From contig JAURVB010014976.1 in the NCBI GenBank assembly GCA_033002965.1, positions 44,095-108,094 on the forward strand: a DNA stretch of 64,000 nt, written 5' to 3'. The position numbers and the translations under genes are program-made. The notes under the pieces were generated by a model. That model saw only the letters and a program-made list of their open reading frames with translations, was not told the DNA's origin and ran no database searches. Below, piece after piece: positions 36,994-50,054 of this stretch. Numbering within the stretch: position 1 is the stretch's first letter; the number at the start of each line of letters is the position of its first letter. The DNA comes from Piper betle (taxonomy: Eukaryota; Streptophyta; Magnoliopsida; Piperales; Piperaceae).

Positions 36994-38677
36994 TGTAACA
37001 CCCCAAATTTGGTTCATGCTTGTGAATTGAACCAGAATGTCATTGGTCCCACTTAGGTCGGCTAACTCGAACCCAACCCGTGTAGATTTACTCTCGGCGT
37101 CTTAAGACGAAGATATTGATCACTATGCATAGATGAACGTATAAAACCCTAACATGTTATTATATGGATGATATGTCAACCAATTCACAAACCAAAATAA
37201 TTCTCATAAATTAAAAAAATCCTGAAATAAAACCGACAGAGTCTTCCCTAAAAGTGCAATTAGGGGGTCACCCTGTCAAATCAACATGTACAAACATATA
37301 TAATTATATCAGGCATTGTTATTCATACAAAATTCTAATTTGCTATGTAAGTCATTCTGAACCTTGGGTCTCGACCCACCCGTGCATTCTATTCAAATTT
37401 CACATCAAATTTTGGGTCTTGGCCCACTTGTTGTACATATTCACTATCTCAATATATTTTCTAAAACAAATAAATATTAACATGCATCATTGAAAATTTT
37501 TCTAGTGAAGCAGATATCATATCACATCATATTATCATACCTTACATTTCAATACATCATTCTCAATATAATGACAACATAAACAAAATATTAACATTCT
37601 ATCGTCTAACATGTGTGCCCGAGAGACATCACCGCTCCTTTGTCCAAGCTGCCACATCCAACTCATAGTTATCACCAATATATATTATAAAAACATGTCA
37701 ACAACGAATGTTACTAGTCTGAAATATAACTATATCAAACTGGCTATGAGAGCTAACTCTTATATGAAGAAAACCATTCATATATTTCACCAGAATTCTC
37801 TGAAGGGCATCGACTGAGAAGTCACTAGGATGCAGACCTGGTAGCATACAGAATTGACTGGTTTATAGATGCCTCTCTCGGCATTTTCTCATTTTACTGT
37901 CTGGTCCCTCGGGACTACAAGTATATCCTAAGCCCTCTCTTTAACTACATAATTCTCTTGGCCTTGGGCACGAAGGTTGAGTACTCTCAAGCAGTCGCCT
38001 TTGGTACCCTTTGAACCATAAGTCCAGATGTGTGTTATACTTAACAGTACCTTTCTTCGGGTATGAAGAACTCAAACGCGAAGTTTCAGGATCCCTCGGG
38101 AATGGAACAACCCTCTCACTAATCCAGAACCTGTTTTGATTGACACGTGCACCTGCTCATGGTACGTACAAGTCAGTTTTCTCCCTTCTTTTGTCTCACT
38201 GAAAACTCGATAAAATTATATATATAGGCCTGGAAAGGAAATTATATAATAGGCTCGAAGGCAACTTATGGTGGATCTTATTTTTAAAATTATACTCGAG
38301 GGATCTCATCCTCAAGAGTTATTAATCAGGAAAACTATTCAACTAAATGGCCCAAGTTAAGTGGGATTTGATAAAACGCCACTTAACCCATCCTACAATC
38401 AGTAAAAATAAATCACGATAGAATATAACAATAAATCAGGAGTGAGTCCTAAACGGACCTGGCAGAAGCTTTGAACATGTCCTCGCGCCTAGGCGGCAAA
38501 CTCCTATTTTGTACCTACATATCAAAACTTAATATTAATGCCCATTCTAATCAAGTGATGCATGAATGTGATGAAGAACTATATAAAATCACAGTCAATC
38601 AAACAAAGAACATAACAAGGTATATGCAATCAGATAATACACGTGGTTACTAACATAACTTGAGTACTCATAATAAC
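36994..38677 (-). mobile_element. Diverged LTR D, first part
   Basis: Starts TGTAACACCCCAAATTTGG and follows the LTR family in order, including the CCCTAAAAGTGCAATTAGGG, GGATCCCTCGGGAATGGAAC and GGATGTCC-type blocks, but with many substitutions. It stops at 38677, where the intact element E begins. CAATT precedes it; a matching repeat after its far end was not found. Confidence 0.8.
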
Positions 38678-41616
38678 TGTAACACCCCAAATCCGGTTCA
38701 CGCTCGTGAACCGAACCGGCATGTTACAGGCCCCGGTTAGGTCGGCTAACCCGAACCTAACTCATGCGGATCCAATCTCGGCGTCTTAAGATGAAGATAC
38801 GATCCATCATGAATGAATAAATGCGCAAAATCCTAACATGGTACTACATGAATGACATGCAAATTAAATTTCACACCATCACAATCACAATCAAAATTAG
38901 TAAAAATTCTAAAACGAAAGGGACAGAATTTCCCCTAAAAATACAATTAGGGGCCACCCTGTCAAAATCGTATATTCTAACATATATACGCATAGCAACA
39001 ATAGCATTCACACAAGCTTCTAATCTACTATATTCATCATTCTCTGAACTTTGGGTCCTAACCCCACTTTTGCTGCGCTACACTGATCATTTCATTTCAT
39101 GTCATTGTCATGCATCAAACATTTAATCATGTCATTCACAAAATAATAACATAATAATACAATATTAAACATTCAGAAATCTAACATGTGTGTGCACAAG
39201 ACCTCATTGCTCCTCCGTCCAAGCTGGCTCATCCATCTCGTGCTTATCACCTACATATATATAAGAAAAACGTCAGTAACAAGCGTTACTGGTCCGGAAA
39301 ATAAAATAACTATAACAAACTGGCTATGAGAGCAAACTCTCATCTGAAAGAAAACATCATACTCCACGTGAACACTCTGAAGGGCACTACTGAGGAGCCA
39401 CTGGGCTGCAGACCCGGTAGCATCCCGAACTTACTGCTCTGCTGCTGGTACTGTGCTACTCTCAGCACTTCTTTTTCAGTACTTCTCATGAAACTTTATC
39501 CTAAGCCCTCTCCGAACCTCCATATCTCTCCTGGCCTTGAGCACGAAGGCCGAGTACTCTCAGGCAGTCGCCTTTAGTACCCTTTGAACCACAAGTCCGG
39601 ACATGCGCTGTACTAAACAGTACCCGTAAACCTCCACGTTCTCCGGGTGTGAGGAACTCAAACGCGGAGTTGTCAGGATCCCTCGGGAATGGAACAGTCC
39701 GCTGGCACTAATCCAGAGCCCGCTTTGACTGTCACGGCATCCTCTGCATGGTACGTGCAGTCGGTTTCTCCATCTCTCGTCTCACTGAAAACTCGATAAA
39801 ACTATATATATAGGCCTGGGAAGGGATTCATATAATAGGCCCGAAGGCAACTTGTGGTGGATCTTGTTTTCGAAATCATCCTCGAGGGATCTCATCCTCG
39901 AGGGGTTATTAATCCGGAAATATTCGATTAAATGGCCCGAGTTAAGTGGGATCCAATAAAACGCCACTTAACCCGTCCTGCAATAATAAAATAAACATAC
40001 AATGGAAGAGCGTAAAACAAGACGAGTCCTAAACGGACCTGGTAGAAGCTCCAAGCGTGTCATCGCGCCTAGGCGGCGAGCTCCTACTCCGTACCTACAC
40101 ATCAAAACTAAATACTAACGCCCGCTAACTAAATGATGCATCAAATCCGACATGACCATCACACCACAATTAAACACAATCAATAATCATAAATATGAAA
40201 ATAATTCTAACTCATCCTATTCCTACCAATTTTATTCTATTTTTCCTAAGTTACATTACTCGATTAGCATGCTCAACTCGATCTACCTCATTAGATCACT
40301 CACTATTCATTCTCAATTAATTGCATCATGCAATCATCACTACACTCATACTCATACATTTATCATGACAATTATTCAATTCTAGCATGTTATACTAACA
40401 ATCATAATCAATTTTAAATAACTCAATCGGAGGTAATTATACCTCACATAGTCGGCAATCGGCGACGGCTAGGGTTCCGTCGCGTGTCTCGGAGCTCAAA
40501 TTCGGCGCTCATCGGCGTCCAAAACTCGATCGGGCTCGACTGGGTGAGCCCCGCGGAAGATCCGGTGAATTCCAGTGAATTCCAGAAATTCCGATTTTTC
40601 GGCGGTTTTCCGGCAGCTGCTGGCGGTTTTCCGGCGGATTCCGGTGGTTTTCCGGCGACAATCGCCGGCGGCGTCTACTGGCCGGAAAGTGGTCGTGTTA
40701 GGTACCCTCGGAACCGGCTCGGCGAGCCCGACTCATCTACGAGGTCGATGCGGCCAACGGAGGTGGTGGCTCGCCGGAAAATGGCACAAGATGGAGCGGC
40801 GGCGATGGGTCGCTAGATCCGGCCGGCCAGGCGGCGATGGCCTCCGCTCCGGTCGGGAAAGGCAGCTGAGGGGTCGAGGACGTCGAGCCGACCACCTGAT
40901 CGTGGTGGCGACGGTCGGCGGCGGCGCGATCGGCGACGCAAGCGCTGCGTCGCCGCGGTGATTCCTCGCGTCGCGGCGGCTAGCTCGTGGCCGGGCTTGG
41001 TCGAGGCGGCAGGGCAACGCCGTGGCCGGGCTGGGCGGCGTCGATCGACGGCCAGGCAGCGTCGGCCGTGGCGGCGGTGGCGCGCGAACAGGGGCGGCGC
41101 GGCGGCTAGGGTTTGGGCGTGGGGGAGGAAAGGTCGGGGTGGAGAAGAGATGGTTGGGTGGCAAACTTGTAATTAAAACTTGACTCGTCTCCGGCTCGAG
41201 TCAAGTATAATAACTAAGTCGTATTAAATCCTAAAAAATTCATAAAAATCGGGAAAAATCCCGTAAAATCAAACAACATAAAAAAATCATAATGATATGC
41301 TCTAGAACTATCAACCCACCCAAAATGCCTGTAACGCGTCCTAACGCGGTAAACGGCCTAAAACTAATTCTACGATCCATTATATATCATAATAAAAAAA
41401 ATGAACTGCATACTCTCATATATTCTGATAACTCATTCTTTTCTGCTGTGTTCATGACGTTATCATCATATACTTGGGTACACATGACCCTCATGGCTCA
41501 TACACGAGACCGGCGTCGGCTCAGTACACGTGTTCTGAAACTGACTCGACTCGAAAATAACGGTCGAACCGACCGGTTCTGAATATAAAACCCTGACTCG
41601 AATCGTGGGTTTTACA
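38678..41616 (-). repeat. Left LTR of element E (3' LTR)
   Basis: 2,939 bp, TGTAACACCCC to GGGTTTTACA on the plus strand. Contains the TATA run near 39805, the CCGGAAAA/GGCGGTTTTCCGGC repeats (about 40595-40690), the GC island (40460-41150) and the inverted W-box hairpin at about 41178-41208. Confidence 0.93.
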
Positions 41617-41629
41617 ATCTTCCCTCCTT
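41617..41629 (-). other. Polypurine tract of element E
   Basis: On the minus strand AAGGAGGGAAGAT directly precedes TGTAAAACCC of the LTR. Confidence 0.8.
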
Positions 41630-44600
41630 ATAAAAATTTCGTCCTCGAAATTTTAACTCAAGGAGGTTCTACTGAACTAATACCTGGAAGCTGGATACAC
41701 ATCAGTTGTATCCTCTACACTCTTCAATAGTCATGGACATCCTCACTGTAGCTGCGCCGTCATGGCGAGTTCTACTTATAATCCTGTCAATATCAACATT
41801 CTGTTTCTAAGCTGTCTGTGCCTGTTCTGACATGACCATCATCCTTCTCTTCTGTTCTGATCCCTACTGCTAACTCGGCGGAAAAACCCTAGGTCACCCC
41901 TAAGGGCCTATTGGGTTGGTCAAGCAGATACTCTAGAGTATCGCAAGGTTCTAATCTGGGCTATGTCTGGAAAACTACGCCGAGGGTAAGACCTACCTGC
42001 TAACATCTACCCATGTCCCTCTAATCGTCATCTGTGAACAGTCACCTACATGTACTCGCAGGAACTCTACTCTAAGTCCTACAGTCACCTCAAGGCCTGC
42101 TATGGGTCTCCTGCTAAGTACGGTGGATACCCTAATGAGCTGCACGGCTCACGGTCGCCAGTCTAGGCTCAACTCGCAGGTGTCCCTATACAAGGAACTG
42201 GACCGCTCACTTGGTTCTAGTTGACTCGGTCCTGAGTCATGTATCTCACTCTGTTCTATAAGAGAACAAGGGTAGCTGCTATGACTCTACTGCATACTAT
42301 AGCTCAGGTGACTCTATGTACAACCACTAACTACTACTGAAAGGAAGCGAGAACACCTGTACATACACAGCGTGTCTCAAGGAGTATGATAACATACTCT
42401 GTATGGGGCTGTAGAGTCTGCCTCTGGTCTATGGCATGTGCTCTGTACTCTGGTCAGTGTATACTCATCTCAATCATCTGGATAAACTGATGGTAGAACT
42501 GATACATACAAGGGTGAGTGGGAATCCTCAAGTGAAAACTCTACTATGTCTGACATCTCTAGGTTATAGGAAGGGAGGCTGAATCTCATGGAAATCTAAT
42601 CACACTGCTCAAGAACTCTCAATGGGGACATCTTATCCTCACATGTAATATCTGATGGTAGGTACATGGGGGATCCTGGGACCTATGGGTTATGGGTCCA
42701 CACGCTTCTGCTGCACAACTCTTATCTATGGTAAGGTTAAGGTCTCATGCAAATAGTAGGGGAGGTAAAATCCCTATGTAACATATTGGGTGGCCAAAAC
42801 CTTGGTAGGTCTATGGACTTGTCTCTAAGATCACCATGATTTACTATGCCACAGGTGATCAGTCTGTGGAACAGTCAATCAATGACAAATCTCAGAAACG
42901 GCTCCTAAGTGGCTCTAGTTTAATCAGCTAACAGTAGGCACATGTTTCTCGACACTGTACTAGTCACGCACTTCTAAACGGGCGGGGTTCAAACGACCCA
43001 AGGAACCACAGTCTCTCCTCAAGTCTACGGGGACTCATAATGAGGTTCGACAAGTGTCTCGTCCGCTCTTCAGTGGTGTGTGACCTGCCGTCCCGTACCG
43101 ATTTGTAGTACTAATCTTGACTCACATGACTACTACCGCTGTGGTAGACTCTCAAGCAAGGCTATCAACCAAGATGAGCATACACTGGTATCACTCCGTC
43201 TGGTCTGCATGGTCTGTTCTTTCTGAAGTCCCTATTTACATTGTTCTCAAGCTGGGGTGAAGTCCGTCATCGTAAGATCGGTCTACCCATACCGACCTGC
43301 ACTATAAACCCTAATCAGTACCATGAAGGTGCTTCTATACTCAGGGTAGGGCTCAACCCTATGTCTCAAGATAAGGACCTAATCGTGCTGGCGAAACACA
43401 AGGGAATCGCTATCTCTCTGAAAAACACTCTCGCTGAACCCTCTATCTATGCCCCATACTAAGTCAACCTCCTATCGCTGGCTGGCCAATCGCTAAATGG
43501 GTTAAACTACGCGTATGATCATCTACTAACCATCTGATCTATGTATGCTGGTTGTGACCCATGGATCATGCAGTCTACACAATCTGATCATTGTGACCGT
43601 CCCATCTGGAGGTCACTCTGTCATGTTCCCTGACTCTGTCCATACGCATCCCTATGAGACTGTAACTAACAGTGTCTGATGGGGACATCTTGCAATATTC
43701 ATCTGACCCAATGGTGTTAGGTCAAGACAATGATTGCAAGAGAACTGTGAAGTGGGATCCTATGCCATCTCATCCAATAACCTCCGTTTTCCTTAACTCT
43801 TTTCTATTCTGCTGACTTCACTGTAACTATTCCTTGTTCCTCAACTCTAGTCCTACTAAACCTTAACTAATCTACTCGGTCGGTGGATGAGCAATACACG
43901 GACGGCGGTAGTGCGCCTCGGGCAGTGGTTGTGCAACTCGGTCGGCGGTTGTGCAACTCGGTCGGCGGTTGTGCACCTCGGTCGGTGATTGTGCACTCGG
44001 TCGGTGGTTGTGCACTCGGTCGGCGGTTGTGCACTACCTAGATGCAGAAATATCTAATCCTACTCATATGCATCGTAAATCTACTACTATCTCTGCCATA
44101 TCCTGACTGCTATTAACTCGGTTCAGGTTGTCCAATCATGCGTGTCTGATCCAGAGGGGTTTGGATCATGATGCTGACACATATGATGGTCAACCTATGC
44201 TAAACCCCACTCTGATCTCCTGAAATTTAGAGTGGCTGCTTCTATCACTGCCGACTAGCCCACAAACGGCAATCACTGATCTGGTGCCTTATCTTTGGTA
44301 GAATCTCGTCCAATGTCTGATCTCGTAGGCACTGGTGGTCCTGGTCTTTTCCTTGTTGTATTAAGACCTCTGCCTGGCAAAGAGATGCCAAAACTGCTAC
44401 CCGTAGGTCATAACTAGTGGAAGAGGAGGATGCGGTGAAGTACCCATTGGACTATCGATCCACCTCGCTACTCATCCCCATTCATCACTATCTTCTGGAA
44501 ATGGTCCATCTCATGTGTTAACTATCTTGCTAGTATCTCTATACTTCAAGCTCCTTACTGTTACCCCTTTCTTCTTAACTCATTCCCATCATGTACACCA

Positions 44601-45087
44601 TATCCCATGACAACAGGACTAATGTGGTGACATACAAGACACGAACACCTGATCAATATCTACTTCAGCCTCAGCTGACTGAAAATGTGTTCGCCCTAAC
44701 TCATCCAAATCTCTTTTGCAATGGACAGAATCGGTGGGTCTCTAGGCCCTCATGATAAGCCTGTCAGATTCCTACTGACATCTAGATCTAGGATAAGATG
44801 GAATCTTATATCTATTCTACCTCTGTTAGCATTACGACATACGCTGCTCACATCTAGCTGATAAACCGTCTAATATCATGATAAAAATCCATAGGAATGA
44901 TCTGTCAGCTTCACTAAGGTCAATTCCACATACTTCTGATCAAGCCCTGAATACACTATTACCCAAACAACTAATGAAGAAAATCTGCATGTAAAGAAAA
45001 TATACGAAAACATACCTGCCAGCTGGACTCGGAGCAGTCTTTGCACACACATCACCTATAAAAGTATCTTACATCTTAATCGGCCGA
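41630..45087 (-). other. Non-coding internal region of element E
   Basis: Stops occur densely in all frames. The longest open frame, 43241-43462 on the plus strand, has no recognised motif. The only internal structure I see is the 20-bp tandem array at 43899-44035. Composition is even and unlike the AT-rich flanks. Confidence 0.75.
43899..44035. repeat. Seven-unit 19-20-bp tandem array
   Basis: Seven head-to-tail units of the form CGGTCGGCGGTTGTGCACT: four of 20 bp, then three of 19 bp, the first two most diverged. It lies in the middle of the element E internal region. Confidence 0.9.
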
Positions 45088-45090
45088 GAG

Positions 45091-45104
45091 TGGCTCTGAT
45101 ACCA
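45091..45104 (-). other. Primer-binding site of element E (tRNA-iMet)
   Basis: On the minus strand TGGTATCAGAGCCA, complementary to the 3' end of initiator methionine tRNA, four bases inside the right LTR. This fixes the element on the minus strand. Confidence 0.9.
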
Positions 45105-45108
45105 ATGT

Positions 45109-48043
45109 TGTAACACCCCAAATCCGGTTCACGCTCGTGAACCGAACCGGCATGTTACAGGCCCCGGTTAGGTCGGCTAACCCGAACCTAACTCATGCGG
45201 ATCCAATCTCGGCGTCTTAAGATGAAGATACGATCCATCATGAATGAATAAATGCGCAAAATCCTAACATGGTACTACATGAATGACATGCAAATTAAAT
45301 TTCACACCATCACAATCACAATCAAAATTAGTAAAAATTCTAAAACGAAAGGGACAGAATTTCCCCTAAAAATACAATTAGGGGCCACCCTGTCAAAATC
45401 GTATATTCTAACATATATACGCATAGCAACAATAGCACTCATACAAGCTTCTAATCTACTATATTCATCATTCTCTGAACTTTGGGTCCTAACCCACACT
45501 TTTGCTGTGCTACTCTGATCATTTCATTTCATGTCATTGTCATGCATCAAACATTTAATCATGTCATTCACAAAATAATAACATAATAATACAATATTAA
45601 ACATTCAGAAATCTAACATGTGTGTGCACAAGACCTCATTGCTCCTCCGTCCAAGCTGGCTCATCCATCTCATGCTTATCACCTACATATATATAAGAAA
45701 AACGTCAGTAACAAGCGTTACTGGTCCGAAAAATAAAATAACTATAACAAACTGGCTATGAGAGCAAACTCTCATCTGAAAGAAAACATCATACTCCACG
45801 TGAACACTCTGAAGGACACTACTGAGGAGCCACTGGGCTGCAGACCCGGTAGCATCCCGAACTTACTGCTCTGCTGCTGGTACTGTGCTACTCTCAGCAC
45901 TTCTTTTTCAGTACTTCTCACGAAACTTTATCCTAAGCCCACTCCGAACCTCCATATCTCTCCTGGCCTTGAGCACGAAGGCCGAGTACTCTCAGGTAGT
46001 CGCCTTTAGTACCCTTTGAACCACAAGTTCGGACATGCGCTGTACTAAACAGTACCCGTAAACCTCCACGTTCTCCGGGTGTGAGGAACTCAAACGTGGA
46101 GTTGTCAGGATCCCTCGGGAATGGAACAGTCCACTGGCACTAATCCAGAGCCCGCTTTGACTGTCACGGCATCCTCTGCATGGTACGTGCAGTCGGTTTC
46201 TCCATCTCTCGTCTCACTGAAAACTCGATAAAACTATATATATAGGCCTGGGAAGGGATTCATATAATAGGCCCGAAGGCAACTTGTGGTGGATCTTGTT
46301 TTCGAAATCATCCTCAAGGGATCTTATCCTCGAGGGGTTATTAATCCGGAAATATTCGATTAAATGGCCCGAGTTAAGTGGGATCCAATAAAACGTCACT
46401 TAACCCGCCCTGCAATAATAAAATAAACATACAATGGAAGAGCGTAAAACAAGACGAGTCCTAAACGGACCTCGAAGAAGCTCCAAGTGTGTCATCGCGC
46501 CTAGGCGGCGAGCTCCTACTCCGTACCTGCACATCAAAATTAAATACTAACGCCCGCTAACTAAATGATGCATCAAATCCGACATGACCATCACACCACA
46601 ATTAAACACAATCAATAATCATAAATATGAAAATAATTCTAACTCATCCTATTCCTACCAATTTTATTCTATTTTTCCTAAGTTACATTACTCGATTAGC
46701 ATGCTCAACTCGATCTACCTCATTAGATCACTCACTATTCATTCTCAATTAATTGCATCATGCAATCATCACTACACTCATACTCATACATTTATCATGA
46801 CAATTATTCAATTCTAGCATGTTATACTAACAATCATAATCAATTTTAAATAACTCAATCGGAGGTAATTATACCTCACATAGTCGGTAATCGGCGACGG
46901 CTAGGGTTCCATCGCGTGTCTCGGAGCTCAAATTCGGCGCTCATCGGCATCCAAAACTCGATCGGGCTCGACTGGGTGAGCCCCGCGGAAGATCCGGTGA
47001 ATTCCAGTGAATTCCAGAAATTCCGATTTTTCGGCGGTTTTCCGGCAGCTGCTAGCGGTTTTCCGGCGGATTCTGGTGGTTTTCCGGCGACAATCGCCGG
47101 CGGCGTCTACTGGCCGGAAAGTGGTCGTGTTAGGTACCCTCGGAACCGGCTCGGCGAGCCCGACTCATCTACGAGGTCGATGCGGCCAACGGAGGTGGTG
47201 GCTCGCCGGAAAATGCACAAGATGGAGCGGCGGCGATGGGTCGCTAGATCCGGCCGGCGATGGCCTCCGCTCCGGTCGGGAAAGGCAGCTGAGGGGTCGA
47301 GGACGTCGAGCCGACCACCTGATCGTGGTGGCGATGGTCGACGGCGGCGCGATCGGCGACGCAAGCGCTGCGTCGCCGCGGTGATTCCTCGCGTCGCGGC
47401 GGCTAGCTCGTGGCCGGGCTTGGTCGAGGCGGCAGGGCAACGCCGTGGCCGGGCTGGGCGGCGTCGATCGACGGCCAGGCAGCGTCGGCCGTGGCGGCGG
47501 TGGCGCACGAACAGGGGCGGCGCGGTGGCTAGGGTTTGGACGTGGGGGAGGAAAGGTCGAGGGTGGAGAAGAGATGGTTGGGTGGCAAACTTGTAATTAA
47601 AACTTGACTCGTCTCCGGCTCGAGTCAAGTATAATAACTAGGTCGTATTAAATCCTAAAAAAATTCATAAAAATCCGGAAAAATCCCGTAAAATCAAACA
47701 ACATCAAAAAAAATCATAATGATATGCTCTAGAACTATCAACCCACCCAAAATGCCTGTAACGCGTCCTAACGCGGTAAACGGCCTAAAACTAATTCTAT
47801 GATCCATTATATATCATAATAAAAAAAATGAACTGCATACTCTCATATATTTTGATAACTCATTCTTTTCTGCTGTGTTCATGACGTTATCATCATATAC
47901 TTGGGTTCACATGACCCTCATGGCTCATACACGAAACCGGCATTGGCTCAGTACACGTGTTCTGAAACTGACTCGACTCGAAAATAACGGTCGAACCGAC
48001 CGGTTCTGAATATAAAACCCTGACTCGAATCGTGGGTTTTACA
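45109..48043 (-). repeat. Right LTR of element E (5' LTR)
   Basis: 2,935 bp, nearly identical to the left LTR. It lacks 8 bp in the GC island near 47255 relative to the left LTR. Transcription would start within it on the minus strand. Confidence 0.93.
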
Positions 48044-48224
48044 ATAAGATAGCCCTTATTACCTCTTTTTCATGTACCAACCTGGTAACTGCTGCATGTA
48101 TACTAAATCCAAGAGCTTCTACTCATCATCACATCATATGGAACATGCAATATCAATTACATCCAAATCTCCAACCTAGGGCATCCAACTATGATCAGCA
48201 CACGATACTAAGATTACATACACC

Positions 48225-48227
<3 letters not shown>

Positions 48228-48277
<50 letters not shown>
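48228..48277. repeat. AT microsatellite
   Basis: About 25 uninterrupted AT dinucleotides. Confidence 0.95.
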
Positions 48278-48283
<6 letters not shown>

Positions 48284-49039
48284 TAGTTCATCATATAATA
48301 TTTACTTGTTAATATCTACGTAGGTATTCCATTTATACCATCTTATGATAGTTACATGACATTCAATCATGAGTAAGAATGACCCGATAGTATGTGACAT
48401 TTATATTTCAATTATAATTTAATTATGCTATGTTATCCACAATCATAAACTAAAATCAAATCAATCGGCAATAACATATACCTAATGTCGACATGGATAG
48501 AATTTAAGTTTATAATATGATCATCACAATTAATACAATAATCAACTAATACCATTTGCGTAACAATAAGATCATAAAACACTCCACTATCAAATAAAAT
48601 TAAATAAAATTCTATACCCAATGTCGGGGCCCAATGCTGCAACAACGGCGATGGCGGCAATGGTTGTGGCTGCCGTCGGCATAGCTGCGGTTTGGCCGAG
48701 GGAGGACTTGGCTAGGCTAGGACTAGAGCACGTGGCTAGGATGTGATGAGGCCGGAGCTGCTCCGGCCGGCTTACTACTTGCCGGCAGTGACAGTGGCCG
48801 GCTGCGGCAGAAACATAGCAAATTGGCGACTATGCCATGGTGCTGCTGTGAGGGATAAGGGACGAGGAGGAGGCTAGCTTGGTGGGGAGGAGATAACCAG
48901 AATGAGATGCTCCCACCGGAGGGAGCACAGCTAGCGGGGGCAGCGGCTGTGGCTCAAAACACCCCCGACTAGGGCAAGGGAAGCCATGTGAGGGGGGGGG
49001 GATAGGGGGTGGTCATGTAGGGGAGGTCGGGTCAACAAT

Positions 49040-49501
49040 TGTAATGTCCAGGCCCAAAGCGCAACGTAATGGGCCTAAGTCATTTCTTTAAAATGGTTAA
49101 CCCAAGTTAAAGATCTATAGTCCATTTTCACTTATAAACAGAATCTTCTCCCAGTAGGTAATAGATGTGGGATTAAGTTGAGGGATCTCACAATCCACCC
49201 ACCTTAGGAAATTTTGTCCCCGAAATTCCTACACTTGGCTCGTTGCTAACCCTAGCCCACGACCTTCTTTGGCCCGTAACCGGCAGCCCAGCCAATGTCC
49301 CTACTCCAGCCCACCATCTGACACGTAATAGGTTGCTCTGATGCCATTTATAACAATCCGACCTAAAACGCAACGTAATAGGCCTAAGTCATTTCTTTAA
49401 AATGATTAACCCAAGTCAAAGATCTATAGTTCATTCTCGCTTATAAACAAGAAATTCTCCCAGCAGGTATTAGATGTGGGATTAAGTTGAGGGATCTCAC
49501 A
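49040..49501 (-). mobile_element. Intact TRIM retrotransposon
   Basis: 462 bp with two 153-bp LTRs (49040-49192 and 49349-49501) and a 156-bp internal region. On the minus strand the 5' LTR starts TGTGAGATCC. The primer-binding site TGGCATCAGAGC (complement of 49335-49346) is one base from the tRNA-iMet complement. The purine tract CCTAAGGTGGGTGGAT (complement of 49193-49208) abuts the other LTR. Perfect duplications ACAAT flank it (49035-49039 and 49502-49506). It has no coding capacity, as expected for TRIMs. It is the same family as 8916-9332. Confidence 0.93.
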
Positions 49502-50054
49502 ACAATGAGGGTGACGGCGGCACTATTGGCCCGCGACCGCACATGTAGCGGTCACCATGCATGTGTCGTCCAAACTGGGGAAGGGTCGGGAAGGAGGGGG
49601 AAAGGGCTAGGGAAGGTCACCGGAGGTCGGAGTTGGTAGCCTGCGGCGACACATGCAAGGTGGGCGGCTGAGAGAGAAAACAGGAAGAAAAGGGTAGGGA
49701 GAGGGGAAAGGAAAAAGTGAGGTGGGAGCAAGGTGTGGCTGACGGAGAAGAAAACAGAGGGTGTAGGGGGGAATCGGCCGATTGTGGAGAAGAAAAAAAA
49801 CAGAGTCGGGAAGAAGAAGTTACGATGGCAATTTCATAATAAAAACTTGACTCGTTCCCAATTCGAATCAATATTACGAAATAAATTCTAAATAAATATA
49901 ATAAAATACAAAAAAAATAAATTATACTCAATAAAATAAAATAACATGTTCTATACCTATTAACCTACCTAAAAATAATAAATAACATGTCCTAACGAGG
50001 TAAACGGCTTAAAACTAATAAACTAACATTAGAGGGTTATTTATGTGGATTCAA

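Larger units (their letters stand above)
38678..48043 (-). mobile_element. Element E: complete protein-less LTR retrotransposon (LARD)
   Basis: 9,366 bp: left LTR 38678-41616, internal region 41617-45108, right LTR 45109-48043. The two LTRs differ by only a few dozen changes and an 8-bp indel, so insertion was recent compared with neighbours. Flanks ATAAC (38673-38677) and ATAAG (48044-48048) fit a 5-bp duplication with one change. The minus strand carries a primer-binding site next to the right LTR and a purine tract next to the left LTR. The internal 3.5 kb has no frame above about 75 codons and no gag or pol motif. The CGAGGACGAAATTT phrase before the purine tract is the usual 3' end of Tekay/Del chromoviruses, so E is probably a derivative mobilised by such an element. 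Confidence 0.9.
48044..50025 (-). mobile_element. Diverged LTR sequence, probably the rest of LTR D
   Basis: A GC-rich part (48620-49035 and 49505-49800) is followed by AAAACTTGACTCGTTCCCA with a diverged second hairpin arm. Then come ATGTTCTATACCTATTAACC and GTCCTAACGAGGTAAACGG blocks, in LTR order. It stops at about 50025 without the expected TTTTACA end. It is split by the TRIM at 49040. Assignment to D rests on orientation and order. Confidence 0.5.

Noticed and set aside
43895..44040. CRISPR-like array
   Set aside because: Units are contiguous with no unique spacers, in a plant retrotransposon; it is an ordinary tandem repeat.
45091..45104. tRNA gene at the initiator-Met match
   Set aside because: Only the 3' terminal complement is present, beside an LTR; it is a primer-binding site, not a tRNA gene.
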